DNA of 64,000 nt from Nectonema munidae (Eukaryota; Nematomorpha; Nectonematoida; Nectonematidae). Shown piece after piece: positions 23,098 to 34,800 of this stretch. The stretch covers positions 92,087 through 156,086 of the forward strand of contig JAUIRK010000681.1 in NCBI GenBank assembly GCA_030549495.1. Reading direction: 5' to 3'. Every line of letters begins with the position of its first letter. Position 1 is the stretch's first letter. A program made the translations under genes and the position numbers. Below the pieces are notes generated by a model. The model saw only the letters and a program-made list of their open reading frames with translations. It ran no database searches and was not told the DNA's origin.

Positions 23098-24819
23098 TTA
23101 TACACAATTAGGGCAAGTAGTTTTAGAATGAATCTTACAAACAAAATTCGAGCACATGGAACATTTTTTTGTTGTTTTGTTTTTTTTAGAAAGACAAACA
23201 GAGCAGACACCTTTTTTGGAAGTTGTTTGTTCTTCTGTCGCAGCTTTCGAAAAACCATAAACAGACAGTAGGTACTTAACTTGGATTGGCAATTCAGAAA
23301 TGTTGGATCTTACCTTCATACACTCTTCTGCCAAAAGAAAAGACAGTTTCTTTAAAAAAAACTTTACGTCCACTTTGCTTCGAACTCGGGAACGATTGAG
23401 GCGAGTTGTATCTTGCAACAACCCATGTGTTCAAAGCAACTATGTCCAAGTAGTTGCAAAATGTAGCTAGAGTCCATCTTCTACATGGCTTCTTTGATCG
23501 ATAGCTTCTGATCATTTTATTGCCGACATCAACTCCCGATTTGTATTTGTTGTAGCAGAGCAAACTTTGTGGTTTTGAGTGCTCGCCATATGTTGTTATG
23601 TTTTTGTGTTGAGATGACAAGAGGTACACGACTTTGAAGTTATTGCGAGCATGTTTTCTTGGTATGTACGCAGAAAGTGAAGCATATTCAGAATAAATAA
23701 CACGACTTTCACATTCCGCGAGGCGAAGTCCTTTCAAGTGGTTAGGCTTAAAAATCGTAGGAACAAATCGTCTGTTCCCATTGACAGTGCCACAAAGGGA
23801 TATATCTCTATCGTGGCACCAGACAGCCAGCTCATGACTGGTAAAAAACCTGTCAGTAAAAACGCCACAACCAGATGGAATCTTTGAGTCTTGTATAAGT
23901 CTTTTTGAAATATTCAAGGCTGAAAAATGTGAATTTCTCATACCAGGTATATAGAGTTCGGGCATCATATAAAAAAATATTCTGCATCATTTATATGATA
24001 ACATTTTAGACCGTAGTGCCCAGGTTTCTTAGGATCATATATTTTCAACCTGCACTTTCCTTTGAAGCTGATAAGTTGCTCATCTATTGTTACATATGAA
24101 TGAGGAGTCCAGTACTTTGAGAAAACATTGCGGAAGTGATCATGTACTTTCCTGATCGGACTCAATTTATCTCCAACATCTCTTTGTGTTTTGTCATCAA
24201 AAGTGATGAAAAGATGAATGAGTGTAAACATGTCCCTTCCCAAGCTGGCTCTTAGAAATGGAATTCCAAAATTAGAAAACAAATCACAAATGGCAACTTT
24301 CTAGTCTCCACTTTGGCCAATATAAAGTAAGCTAGCAAAGTACGAGAGGAGATGATGAATTTCAAAATTCTTATAACAATGAGCCAATCCTCGATGTTTA
24401 GGGTTTTCAGATCTGAAAAAATAGTTTCGATATTTAAAATAAAGAATATATAAGCAAAACTTACTCGAAGTTGGTTTTTAGTTTTGCAGCTGTCATTTCA
24501 TAGATATACGAAATCAAATTCACATAAAAAAAAGTTTGAATATGAACAGAATGTCGTCAGTGTCTTTCATAGACCCTTTAGGTCCTGGGGGATTACTAAT
24601 TGCGTTTCTGATATTGATTCTTTGGGGACGACCTTCAAGAGCAGATATGGGTCTCCAACGATAAATAGTTTGGTCAGGAGCTAACAAATCATCTTCAATT
24701 ACAAGAGATGATGAAGAAGAATGAGATGATAGGGATGAGTAGGAGGAGGAAGTAAACGAATAAAATGTTTGTTCTTCTCCGCTTTCAGAACTACTTTCTA
24801 TGGAAAAGTCAGAGCTCAT
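23098..24819 (-). pseudogene. piggyBac-A transposase (PGBD4-like), with one short intron
   Basis: The gene starts at ATG 24819 with a Ser/acidic N-terminus. An intron (24413-24464, 52 bp, GTAAGT...TTTCAG) follows at codon KTNFE. Domain order is EIHHLLSYFASLLYIGQSGD, SLGRDMFTLIHLFITFDD, TIDEQL (first catalytic Asp at 24082-24084), GVFTDRFF (second Asp, 23852-23854) and KSGVDVGNKM (third Asp, 23528-23530), so the DDD triad is intact. The C-terminal Cys-rich finger (CSVC...CSMC...CPNC) ends at 23098. The reading frame is shifted at three A/T runs (24526-24533, 23971-23977, 23354-23361), and there is one TAG stop just after IGQSGD. Otherwise it is full length. It closely resembles piggyBac-B. Confidence 0.9.
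24413..24464 (-). other. Intron of piggyBac-A transposase
   Basis: Minus-strand GTAAGT donor and TTTTTTCAG acceptor enclose 52 bp. Without it the frame joins KTNFE to SENPKHRG, which aligns with NYK|SPNCLLEN across the intron of piggyBac-B at 48227-48273. Confidence 0.75.
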
Positions 24820-25499
24820 GATTTTATATCAAAAGGATTTTGCAAAGATTTTCAAGCCGAAACGTTCTTTGAGTATAAGCTGGGTTTATGTAACAAAATC
24901 AATTTGGAAAACAGTAATCAGCGAACGATAGAATCTCAAGAAAGATGCAATGAAGAGAGAAGTATATTGATCAAATCAAGTTCACAATGGAAACGCAAAA
25001 ACTAAATACTTTCAACGAGAGAAAAAATAATAAATAAATTATAAACGCATCACATGTGCTTTGATAAATCAATATCATTACTTCTACAATACCATTATGC
25101 ATGAAGCCACATGCCGCCTCCTGGCTATTGAACGCTGAACTAAGCGTATAGATAGGAAATACAATTGGCGAACAATGTGTCATTGAGATTATATATCATA
25201 AATGAGCTGATGAGTTATTGAATGAATTTTGTGGCACTGTTATGCTTTTATTTACGTTATTACTATACATCTTCTGATACATGATCACAATAATGATCTA
25301 TGGCAGAGTTCAAAATATGTGGTAAGTAAAAGAAAATAAAGGAACGATTGGTTCACCATTGTTTTCATTTTATCACTACCATTACATGCGTGATGAGAAA
25401 TGATGAAGCAGTTTGCACTATCAAAGTTTCAGCAGTTTGTTATTACTTTTATTTCTCTCATGAATTTTAGATCTCCTGCTAATCATTGATACAAAATGC

Positions 25500-25640
25500 C
25501 GGTAAACGGAGAAGAGTTGGCAAAGGAGAAGAATTGGCAACCTATACGCACTGCTACTATGAGTAGCAAAAGGCTGCAACATCAAACATTTGTAAAACTG
25601 GCGAACTTCTCTTTTGCCAATGCTTTTCCTAGAACCGAAA
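25500..25640. repeat. Inverted repeat inside piggyBac-A
   Basis: GTTGGCAAAGGAGAAG near 25515 is mirrored by CTTCTCTTTTGCCAA near 25607-25621 on the other strand, and GGAGAAGAATTGGC repeats the word. The segment could fold into a hairpin of about 15 bp with an 80-bp loop. Confidence 0.5.
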
Positions 25641-25850
25641 TGCCAACATCCTTTGAGTAAATACATCACAATTGCAAAATGAAAAACACGTAGAAATGTA
25701 ATATTATTGAATATCTGATATGAAAAAGTTTTATTTATTACTAACAAATTTTATCAACATCATAGATAGTGGTAGTAAGACATAGAAGCACTAGCGATGC
25801 AATCACAGTATGATTCTACGTACACTAAGTGTATCGAGAAATAACCTAGA

Positions 25851-25984
25851 TGGATTTGAACCACGATCTCTGTATGTGCCTCAACATGGATTTGAACCAC
25901 GATCTCTGTATGTGCCTCAACATGGATTTGAACCACGATCTCTGTATGTGCCTCAACATGGATTTGAACCACGATCTCTGTATA
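25851..25984. repeat. 36-bp minisatellite, 3.7 copies, carrying a tRNA-like B box
   Basis: Units begin at 25851, 25887, 25923 and 25959 and are essentially identical; the last is cut after 26 bp. Each unit contains, on the minus strand, GGTTCAAATCCA, an exact RNA polymerase III B-box-like word. The period is a multiple of three, so both strands stay open through the array, but this is not a gene. Identity of the units implies recent expansion. Confidence 0.85.
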
Positions 25985-27019
25985 TCGCGTACAGTGTGTT
26001 AGCTGTTCATCGAGAACATTTGTTTCTCTAGATTATTCCTATATGAAATCAACTCATGCTATCTTCACCATTTTACATACGAGATGTATAATGTATATAA
26101 GTAGTAAAGTACGTTCGTGTAGGGTAGTACGATGGTGTGTGCTTATGAGTCTCAGTTGAGATTACCAAGGCAGTAGTAGTAAGACATTTAGTGCTAGTGA
26201 TTATTTATCAACATCAATTTGGTTCTTAGTTGTAAAGTTTGCTTTGATCAAAAAAAGAATTGTAGATGGCGTTAATATCAATATTACTTTTTTCTCAAGT
26301 TTCATTATCAATTAGAAAAAATTGTTGAATTATTCTGCTCAAAGAAGCATTCCTTAGGAATGTATAAAAATAGATACTACGTTTCTCAGTAATTTTGTTT
26401 TCTCAATAATTATAGAAGGTATTTTTTTAGCAAATTTTATTCATATATGATTGGCGGAAAAAATGTCCCTAGTCCGTATACAGAGTAAGTACAAAATGAT
26501 CCGTAGTGCGAGGGTTAATGACTGACATAAACTGTGAATAGAATTTTTTTCCAATTAAAATATAAATTTTTCAAAAATATTGTAACTAATAAAATGCATA
26601 TATAAACATTGAAAATATGAAATTTTAAAAAGAGAAGAAGGTTAAATATAAAAAAATGTAGAGGCACATTGAAATTGCCGCCAGACAAATGCTATCTTAC
26701 ACACAAAATGGTTTAGCAAATATTTATCATGAAAATATTCTTTAAAGGGGCAGAAGAATTTCTTGCATATAACACATACCCCTATAAAGGCCATTTTAAA
26801 ACAGGAGAAAAAAGGGCAGGTGCTTGAGCACTCCAAGTACCCCCCTATGCACGTCTCTGTCTCGCGTGCTAAAATATTTGAACTTAAACAATAAATAACA
26901 ATTGTGAAAAAAGCTTGACAAATAATTTTTGCAAAAAAAAACATTTTTTTAACAACGCGATTGACAAATCAAAAATGCGTTTTTGAGAAAATTAATTTTT
27001 TTCAGAATTTCATTATTTC

Positions 27020-27666
27020 CCAAATTTCAAACTTGATTGATAATTCCAGACAATCTTGCCCCCTAATTGCGAAAGCTAAGTCCTGAAATAAACTGAGTTT
27101 CGTAATAGAAAATTTTTAAATATATTTATTTAAAATATGAAAGTTTGTTTATGATATAATTTCCAGGCATACATCACTAATTCTATTTGCACTTTGACAC
27201 ATTTTTTCACAATATTGGTGGAAACTTAGCCAAAAAATGGTATCAGTATGGTCAATTTAGTTTAAAAAATGTGAACGTTTTTGAAGAAAATTTTCAGGTA
27301 AAACTAACAAATTTGATTGACATTTTCACATCCTAATTACGAAAACTTACTCTAAAAATCAAATCAGCATGGTGATCTAGTATAAAAAATATTTCTTATT
27401 GGAAATAAAAATAATAATTTATGAAATAATTTTTAGTCTTCACAACCACAGAATTGAAATTTTAAGACTTTAATTGCAAAAAAATGAGTCAAGAAATTAA
27501 ATCTGTAAGTTCAAATTATTTAAAAAAAAAAATTTTAATGTGGATAAATGCTTTGGAGATACTTTCTAAGACGTAAACCACAAATTTGATTGACAATTTT
27601 AGACTTTTCAAAATCATAATTGCTAAAACTGATTTGATAAATGAAATCGGCATGATTGATCTAGTA
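27020..27666. repeat. Degenerate tandem array, unit about 120-150 bp
   Basis: Five diverged units can be traced by a recurring word pattern AATTGCNAAAACTNANTC followed by AAATCNGCATGGTNGATC and TAGTATAAAAAAT. The landmark starts are near 27066, 27215, 27336, 27474 and 27616, giving spacings of 149, 121, 138 and 142 bp. Each unit also has AAATTTGATTGACA about 40 bp before the landmark. The hAT block at 27667 begins exactly after the last TCTAGTA, so the insertion hit this array. Confidence 0.55.
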
Positions 27667-27699
27667 CAGTGGTTCCCAAACTTTTTTCATTCAACGCCC

Positions 27700-28560
27700 T
27701 CCTAAGTATGAACACCACTTGCTACTGCCTCTTTTGTTTCCCAAATTTCTAAATTATTTTCAATTCACCTGATATTTGTTTAGGAGTGCATTGAGTTTTT
27801 CATTTAAGTGAGTAGTAGCTGTAGATCTCCTCGCTGAGTAATTTGTAGTCTGCTTCGTTGTTTTGAAAGGAGTCGAGTTACAGCACTGAAACCACCTTCA
27901 ACTAGGTAGGAGGTAGGGAATGCTATAAAAAAAAGCTTAACTTATTCCATAGCATTAGATATCTTGCTGGAATTTCTTTTTGAAACCAAAATGCCTAGTA
28001 AGACTTGTTGGAAAGAGGTCTAAGCTCAAAGTCATTTTTTAAAGAAATAAGCTGTTCCTCCATATTTGATTCCAAATGATCCATGGAGGAATCTGTAAAT
28101 GGATTGGTTACCCAGTCTGGAATTTCCATCGTTAATAGATCCTGAAATCTTGGATTCATATATTTTTCAACTGATTGATGTGATCCTAATAAACTTGAAG
28201 ATCATCATCAGATATTGTGTTCTCCATCTAAGCTAAGTTTGGGAATTTTACGAATCTCGACGGCTTATATTACGTTTAAATGTTAACAACTTTGCCATAA
28301 ATGAAAAAATCACTGATTTTGCTTTTATAAGGTTGACATCACTGCTTTGTAATTGCAAGTTTATCTCATTAAACTTTGTAAATAGGTCTGTTAAGTAAGC
28401 AATATCAGTTTAGCATGCTTCCAATTCTTCAAAAAGAGAACAATTTTTTATTTTTTTAAAAAAATCCATGACTGTATCAAAGAGCGCATAAAACCATTTC
28501 AAACAGTTGCATGTTGACAACCATCTGTAACAACAGACGCTTGAAGTGCTCATCAATATT
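27700..28560 (-). pseudogene. ZBED5/SCAND3-like hAT transposase, C-terminal half
   Basis: Minus-strand pieces read TDIAYLTDLFTKFNEINLQL and AKSVISSFMAKLLTF, then, near the end of the element, FFIAFPTSYLVEGGFSAV and RSRLQITQRGDLQL. These match the middle and the C-terminal dimerisation region of ZBED5-like hAT transposases. Many stops and frame changes interrupt it. It ends about 100 bp before the CAGTGGTTCCC terminus at 27667, the normal spacing for a 3' end. Confidence 0.65.
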
Positions 28561-28621
28561 TATGAAGAGGTGTTTGAACAATCGAGAGTTAAGGGCATTA
28601 GTTTTTATTTTATTGTATAAA

Positions 28622-28692
28622 TATGTGTGTGTTTGTATTTATATATGTATGTATGTGTGTGTTTGTACATACATATATATATTACAAACAGT
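28622..28692. repeat. TATG/TGTG microsatellite-like stretch
   Basis: Imperfect runs of TGTGTG, TATGTATG and ATATAT. It sits just beyond the 3' side of the ZMYM1-like remnant and produces short spurious frames. Confidence 0.7.
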
Positions 28693-28739
28693 ACACACAC
28701 CAGTCACTACACGTATATTGACAAGTATAGGGCCTGGCT

Positions 28740-30021
28740 TGAAAACAGTCTGATACTTCTTATTGATAATTTCTTGTGTTCTCTTTCAGTAGTCGAAAAC
28801 TGTATCTGATGGATGGTTATCTCTCATCGTTTGTTTCCTACAGATCCTTGGTCTCTGTTCACGTGAGCCAACAAGACTACTTAGTTCTAGCACTTTACGA
28901 TATACACGATCAAACCAGACGTCTACTTCTAATCGTATGTCTTGATATGTTGACATAACCTGTTCTATTTTCTGGAATCTTAGGTACACCTCCATATGGG
29001 AACCATGTAATGCAGTCACGACTGGACGCAGTGGTTCCAACATCTCCTTGGCAATGACAAAGCTTACGATGTGTCCGAAGTCCAAGAGCGTATGGCGAAG
29101 ACCATTAGCCTTTGTTCTAGTGGAGGAATCCCAGTTTCAATCATCGTTGTTTGGATAGAATCTCTCATCTTTGGTCGGCTGACAGATTTCATTCAGAGTA
29201 GCAACTATGTATTCATATAGTTGAAAAATAGTTTCAAATGTCGTGTACCGTTCGACCCAACGGGTTTTACAAAGGTTTTATGTTTTTTTCATATCTGGTG
29301 TCAGTTAATCAATAATGATCTTTAAAAAGCGTTGCCGCTTGGGTGAATTGTCGAAGAAGCGGTAAAGCTCACGGCATGTGTCCATCATATTGTGTATTGA
29401 TGATATTTTGCATGCATGACAAATAACGAGATTTAAGGAATAGTGGCAACATCCTTGGAATTGGGCGTCAGGGGCAAGCTTTTAAATTTTAACTTGAACG
29501 CCAACTCATAAGCCTCGCCACGTCAGTGACTAAGGTCGATCCGATTTTTTTAGGGATTCTTTGATAGCTACAGCTATTTCCACACCGGTGGTCCTTTCAA
29601 GATCAACTATATCTAACAACACTTCCCGCTTTCTTGGCTTTGAAGCATCATCAACAAAGTCAAGTATCCTGGGGCACACAGATAAAATTTCACGTCCATT
29701 CGAGGTAGTTTCATCGGCTATTATAGAAAAGTGAGGACATTTTCTGATACATTTCCTGAAGTTGTCTCGGTTGATAACAGCCGCAACATGTATCACATCG
29801 TTCTGAATTGTCTTACTCGTGTATCGAGAGTTAGCAGGACCGAATAACAGGTGGTCATTCAGTTCTGGACACGTTTTTGCTATCAACCGTAGGAGTGCGA
29901 CGAAATATCCTACATTACTAGATAGAGATTCACTAAATTCTACTCTGTCATCTCTGTGACCTCGCAGTGCTATCTGTTGCTTTGCACAGAACATTACAGC
30001 ATCGACAATATAAGGCAACAC
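28740..30021 (-). pseudogene. ZMYM1-like hAT transposase remnant (hAT-D)
   Basis: From 30021 the minus strand reads LPYIVDAVMFCAKQQIALRG, YTSKTIQNDVIHVAAVI, HFSIIADETTSNGREILSVC (catalytic Asp region) and REVLLDIVDLERTTGVEIAV, down to 29530. After a frame change come NLCKTRWVERYTTFETIFQL (about 29255) and, from 29085, FGHIVSFVIAKEMLEPLRP, FQKIEQVMSTYQDIRLEVD and EQRPRICRKQTMRDNHPSDT. This is the DUF4371/hAT core and the lectin-like insert region of ZMYM1-type transposases. N-terminal finger and C-terminal tail are missing. It lies inside the block 27667-31203. Confidence 0.8.
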
Positions 30022-30154
30022 TCAACACAATATAATATAATATAACGACAATATAAGGCGCACAGGGTGCAACGCTTTACCTCAGGGGGTACGAAGTACT
30101 ACATTTATAGATAAGAAGTGTCTAAACTTTAATTTTTAAGCAAATATAAATATA

Positions 30155-30745
30155 TTAGAATGTAGTGAAAAATTAAATGCTTTCAAAGAAAAGTTACATC
30201 TCTGTCGTCGACGAGTTGAAAAAGGTAATCTTTTGAATTTTCCATCACTCGAAGAAATGACCGATGAAGATGAGTCCCTAATTCCAAGTGTTCGAGAAGA
30301 AATTGGTAACCATTTGGAAATATTATCTAAGTCATTTGGTCGATATTTTGAAGGGGGAAATCTAGAAGCCTCTGAAAAATGGATAATAAATCAATATTCT
30401 TTTTATTTGGATTATATGCCGAATGATTAAATGTTGAAAGATGATCTTATTGAATTGCGCACAAACTGTGTTTTTGAAATGCAGTTTGAAAGCAAAACTT
30501 TGGCTCGGCAATGGAGATGTTTCCAAGACTTTGTAAAAAAGCACAACGTATGCTTATTCCATTTGTGACAACAGCGAGTACGGATTTAGTACCCTTTTGT
30601 CAATAAAGACTAAATCAAAAATCGCTTGAGTGCACAAGCAGATATGCGAATTGCTATCAGTAGCAAAGTACCACGTTTTGAGAAACTCATATGCAAAAAA
30701 CAGGAGCAAAATAGTCATTAAATTTGAGGTGGATTTTGTATAAAA
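30155..30745 (+). pseudogene. FAM200/ZBED5-like hAT transposase, C-terminal half, plus strand
   Basis: Plus-strand pieces begin EKLNAFKEKLHLCRRRVEKG, continue in an open frame (30233-30430) with FPSLEEMTDEDESLIPSVRE, and later show NRLSAQADMRIAISSKVPRF and LICKKQEQNSH. This is the usual C-terminus of FAM200/ZBED5-like hAT proteins. Stops and frame changes break it. It faces the right terminal repeat at 31203, so it is the 3' half of an element that has lost its 5' half. Confidence 0.7.
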
Positions 30746-30778
30746 TTATTAGCTTTTTAAAGAGAATAAAAAATTCAC

Positions 30779-30955
30779 AGCCTCAATGGTTGTTAGGGTG
30801 TACCTCTCAGCTTAAGAGTTGAAGGTCAGGGGTTCGATCCCCAAGGCTCCCAACTCTAAAAACAAATTCACAAAAACTGTGATTAACCATCTTAAGCATA
30901 ATGCAAGCATATAGCCTTACGGCTGAAAGTGCTTTGATATCTCAAACCAAACCAA
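30779..30955 (+). mobile_element. tRNA-derived SINE, family 1, copy 2
   Basis: The best preserved copy: head GCCTCAATGGTTGTTAGG, B box GGTTCGATCCCC, body word ATAGCCTTACGGCTGAAAG, end GCTTTGATATCTC and an A/C-rich tail. It lies within the hAT block, so it was inserted later or was carried by it. Confidence 0.8.
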
Positions 30956-31363
30956 TAAAAAATTGAACTATTTTTTAAAATGGAAGTTGTTTGGATGCAG
31001 ATTGTTTCATTTTATTTCCATATATTTCATTTTTGTTAATATAGTACCTCATAAAAAATGATTGTGCAAATTTTTGTCGTTTTTATATTTCAACTTTTCT
31101 TTTAAATAAATTTGTAAATTTTCATTACATAAACTGTAAAGGGGTGCAAAAAAAAATTAAAATTTTTTAGGGGTACGGAGCGTGAAAATTTTGGGAACCA
31201 CTGGTCTAGATAGATATCTTTTCAAGTATTTGACTATATGATATAAAAATTGCAAAAAAATAACTTCAGCACAGGTAAAGAGGGTGGGTGGCTAGCGACC
31301 CAATCCACCCCTTGTATCCGTCCTTGAATCCAATCTTTAATCCTAAAGTTACCATAAAAAATC

Positions 31364-31369
31364 TTTATT
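31364..31369 (-). promoter_or_regulatory. Candidate polyadenylation signal of the SLC17-type gene
   Basis: AATAAA on the minus strand about 125 bp beyond the stop codon at 31495. A second candidate lies at 31397-31402. Confidence 0.35.
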
Positions 31370-31494
31370 CATCCAGAAATTTTTATATTAGAATCTTTTA
31401 TTTTCAAAGAATAAATAATTATAAAAAAGCCAAAATGAAAAATAAAGCATTATCGAATGAGCAAAAATTTCAAGTTGTGAACAAAGATCTCGTT

Positions 31495-31802
31495 TTATAT
31501 ACTCAATGCCAAACTTTGTCTCAAAATACGTCCTCCTTCTCTATCCTCATAATCGTCATCATCCATGTAAGAGAGTGTATTTTCATTGTCGATGCTTGAC
31601 TTCACTTTGGCCCAAGCTTGTTCCCTAGCATCTCCAAATAGGGTAAAGGTTACGCCTCCAATGATTAGTAGGATCACGCTGATCAAAAAGGTGTAGCGCC
31701 AGTGAATGGTGTCGGAACCGTGAGAGAGTATTTTGACAGTAATTAGGGGAGATACGAAGCCAGGAATGGAAGCGATCGTGTTCGCTATTCCAAACAAAAT
31801 TC
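31495..31802 (-). CDS. SLC17-type transporter, last exon
   Basis: The acceptor CGTTTCAG lies directly before the exon. It encodes ILFGIANTIASIPGFVSPLI, helices 11-12 (WRYTFLISVILLIIGGVTFT), the typical LFGDAREQAWA end and an acidic cytosolic tail with DDDDYEDRE, stopping at TAA 31495-31497. Phase 1 at its start joins the G that ends the exon at 34951. Confidence 0.9.
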
Positions 31803-34800
31803 CTGAAACGTAAAGTTAAAACAAGTGAAACAAAATTAATTAGCGCCTTTCATTAACCGGTTATCGACCACAGTCGACATATGTAGACTTTACAAAAATA
31901 AATTCGTCTGCGTTTATCAAATCTTCTGCTTTGCATTAGATATCGTCTGATTATTCTGGTCGATAACAGGTATATCAGGCACAAGTTTATAAAGGACGTA
32001 TATCAGTGCCAAACTTAGAAAAAAAATAAAGCCCTTACGAATTTTACTAACACTTCAAAGCGTCAAAAAATGAATTATATATATATGCAAAGTAAGAAGA
32101 CAACATATAGCAACCATTCTTACCTTACCAATGGCAATATCTTGGTTCGCCCATGGACTTCCCGTCCCCCACTTGGCCCAAATATGGAAAATTACTCCAC
32201 CCATTTTCTGTATCTAGCCAAAAAATGGAGTTGCTCAATTTGACACATTTGTAAAGTTTTTTAATATTTTTTTACCAATCTAAAAATATGATATTAGATT
32301 GTATTCAAAGATTGAAAAAGAAGTAGCCGTATATATAAGGTATACGTTAAAAATATAATTCTATTTCATTATTTCTCCACTAAATGAGGATATTTCAAAT
32401 ACCATTTAAATATTTTTAAAATGTGAACATTGAAAAGTTTTTTTACAATGGTTACCGTATTGTATTTCTATCGAGAAGGCACACTTGCGTCGCTTGTATC
32501 GAACTATGAGAAAAGTAGGCGTGATGTAGGATCGAACCCAAGACTTTGAGTTATCGAAACCCAGTATCTAACCAACCTTACTCACGCCCCCAAAAAGGCT
32601 ATATTAATTTTCTAAATCCATCATTTGGTGAGACCCTTTATAATATTTATTTTTTTTGAGTGGGAGGAAGCAAAATTTTTAAAGCCCAGTATCTAACCAA
32701 TTTTAATCCCGCCCCTTAAATTGGTAAAGGCGCTATTTAAAATGGAAAAAAATCCAACTATGCATGCTTTACTATATATGATAAATCAGATATATATTTT
32801 AAAAAATTCTCTTTAACCCTCGCTTGGCGGACTTATTTGTTCTAACACCGTTGACGGACTCAATACATTTTTTCCGCTATTCTTATAACGTTATTTGTCT
32901 TCATAAAAATTCTTGTTTTCTGGAAGCTGAAATAAGGTCACCACTGGAAAATTTTTGGGAATCATTGTATTAGAAGTTTTAAACGAAGTGTATGCTTTGA
33001 TTACTTAAATACGCCTTATTTTATTAAGTGAAAAGAAAAATGGTTCCTGCTCTTCGTTTAGAACTAATACAGGCAGTTTAGTCACAAAAGCTCTTTTTGA
33101 TTTATTTAAAGTCAGAACGACCAGTATAATTTTTACTTTCAAGTATAACAATTTAGTTATCAAAAATTTTAGATTAACATAAATAATTTTATTTGAAAAG
33201 ATAAAATGCTTTGTTATTATTTTCCCACTTTAAATTTTATTTTGTATTTAAATTTATTTATTTAGAGAAAAAAAATACATAACGATAGTGATAACAGTCA
33301 GCATGGTGGAACAAACCAAATAGGTTATTGCACCTAACAATAATTGAAAAATGATATGAAAAAATAGGAGAAAAAATCCTCATTAAATTTTGAAAAAATA
33401 AAAAAAAGAAAAGATAGGTAGAGTTAGTTGAATGATAGAATATAAAAAAACTCCAAAAGAATATCATTTGAAAATCACAGTAAGTACAAGGCAATCTAAG
33501 CACGTGCTAACAAAGCATACAATTCGAAGTTAAAAAACACATGAATAATATAAAAAAAAATCAGTATAAAGTATATGTGGTAGAAAAAAGATCGAACAGA
33601 ATAAGAGTTGGAAGAGGCTTGATGGGAAGAATAAACAAGGTTACAAATTTGGAAAAGGGTTATGAGAAGAAATCATCTAAAAAAATAAAAAGAGCACAAG
33701 TATCAAAATTCTAAGGAAATAGGTAATTATAAGTTAACATATTCAAGGATATTAACGAGTTAGGAAAAACTTTTTGCTTTTACGTTTGAAGCTACCAATG
33801 TTTTTCGGAACCCTAATACTCAATTTTAATAGACTTTTAATGAAAAATTTATTTGTTTTTGCAAAATTATATCTTACATTTCTTAAATTGTTGTTGTTGC
33901 GTAAGTTATACTTATAAAACTGATGATTTTCACAGTAGTTAAAATTTATTTCATTTTTTAAGTTTTTACACTTATAAACAAAAAGAGATGTTTGAGTTTG
34001 TCTAACTTGCAAGAGATTCGGGATTTTATACAAATTGCGTACATACCCGGGATTTTTATTAAACAAAACTTTCAAAGCCTGATTTTGTTTCTTTTGTAAT
34101 AATGAAATTTGAGATACGCTAGATGACCAAATAAAATTACAGTAAAGAAGTTTAAAATGGAAAATAGCATAATAAACATTAATTTTAGTTTCGATATCAA
34201 GAAGATTTTTGATTTTGAATAACATACCAAGTGCAATTGAAGTGGCCTTTAAAACATTACTGAAATGGTTAGAGAAAGTAAGATGAATCTAATAATTTTC
34301 ACCGATTTTCAAAAAAAGACTCATTTTTTTTATTAAATTTACTGAAAATCATGTATTTACTCTTGGATACATTTATATATAGCTCATTTCTGCAACAGCA
34401 ATTATAAAAATCAGAAAGAAAATTATTAATAATGCATTGATCAGAAAATAGGTTTTTTTACATCGATAGAAAATAGCACAATCATCAGCATACATATAAA
34501 ATATTAAAATGTTTTATGAAATATTAAGGAAATATTTTCCCTTTAATTGACCTATAAGATAAAAATGACGAAATTGATATGAGATAATTCAGTTTTAATT
34601 ATTTGTTTTAAAAAGCGTTCAGTCGTGTTCTTTTGTCTGCATTCAAAAAGTTTTCAGTTTAAAAATGTTCACTTTTTTGATTTAATAAAATTCGATTTTA
34701 TAACATTGAATTAATTTTTTCTACATTGGCATAGGCTTAAAAATATATACTATATAAAATTAATTGAGTAAAAAAAATTAAAAAATAGGGATTAAGATAG

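Larger units (their letters stand above)
22829..26518 (-). mobile_element. Complete piggyBac transposon (piggyBac-A)
   Basis: The element spans 22833-26514 (3682 bp), flanked by TTAA at 22829-22832 and 26515-26518. The terminal inverted repeat is CCCTCGCACTACGGA at both ends (15 of 15). Further inside, both ends carry a second shared word, ACGGACT plus ATTTTTTCCGC. The transposase occupies the minus strand (23098-24819). The remaining 1.6 kb towards the right end is non-coding and includes a 36-bp minisatellite (25851-25984) and short inverted repeats. TTAA target and CCC start are hallmarks of piggyBac. The element begins 26 bp after hAT-A ends. Confidence 0.95.
27667..31203. mobile_element. 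Composite hAT block bounded by CAGTGGTTCCCAAA ends
   Basis: The left end reads CAGTGGTTCCCAAACTTTTT and the right end, on the other strand, CAGTGGTTCCCAAAATTTTC. The flanking 8-mers are ATCTAGTA and GTCTAGAT, similar but not identical, with the TCTAG core seen at many hAT targets. Inside are three transposase remnants: a minus-strand C-terminal half (27700-28560), a minus-strand ZMYM1-like gene (28740-30021) and a plus-strand C-terminal half (30155-30745). It is therefore not one simple element but a nested or fused block. Confidence 0.7.

Noticed and set aside
25760-26031. Repetitive short frames open on both strands (12-residue repeats)
   Set aside because: The 36-bp period is a multiple of three, so the minisatellite keeps all copies in frame; no domain or start context supports a gene.
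27020-27666. CRISPR-like array
   Set aside because: The units are diverged throughout, with no conserved short repeat and variable spacer pattern, and the genome is animal.
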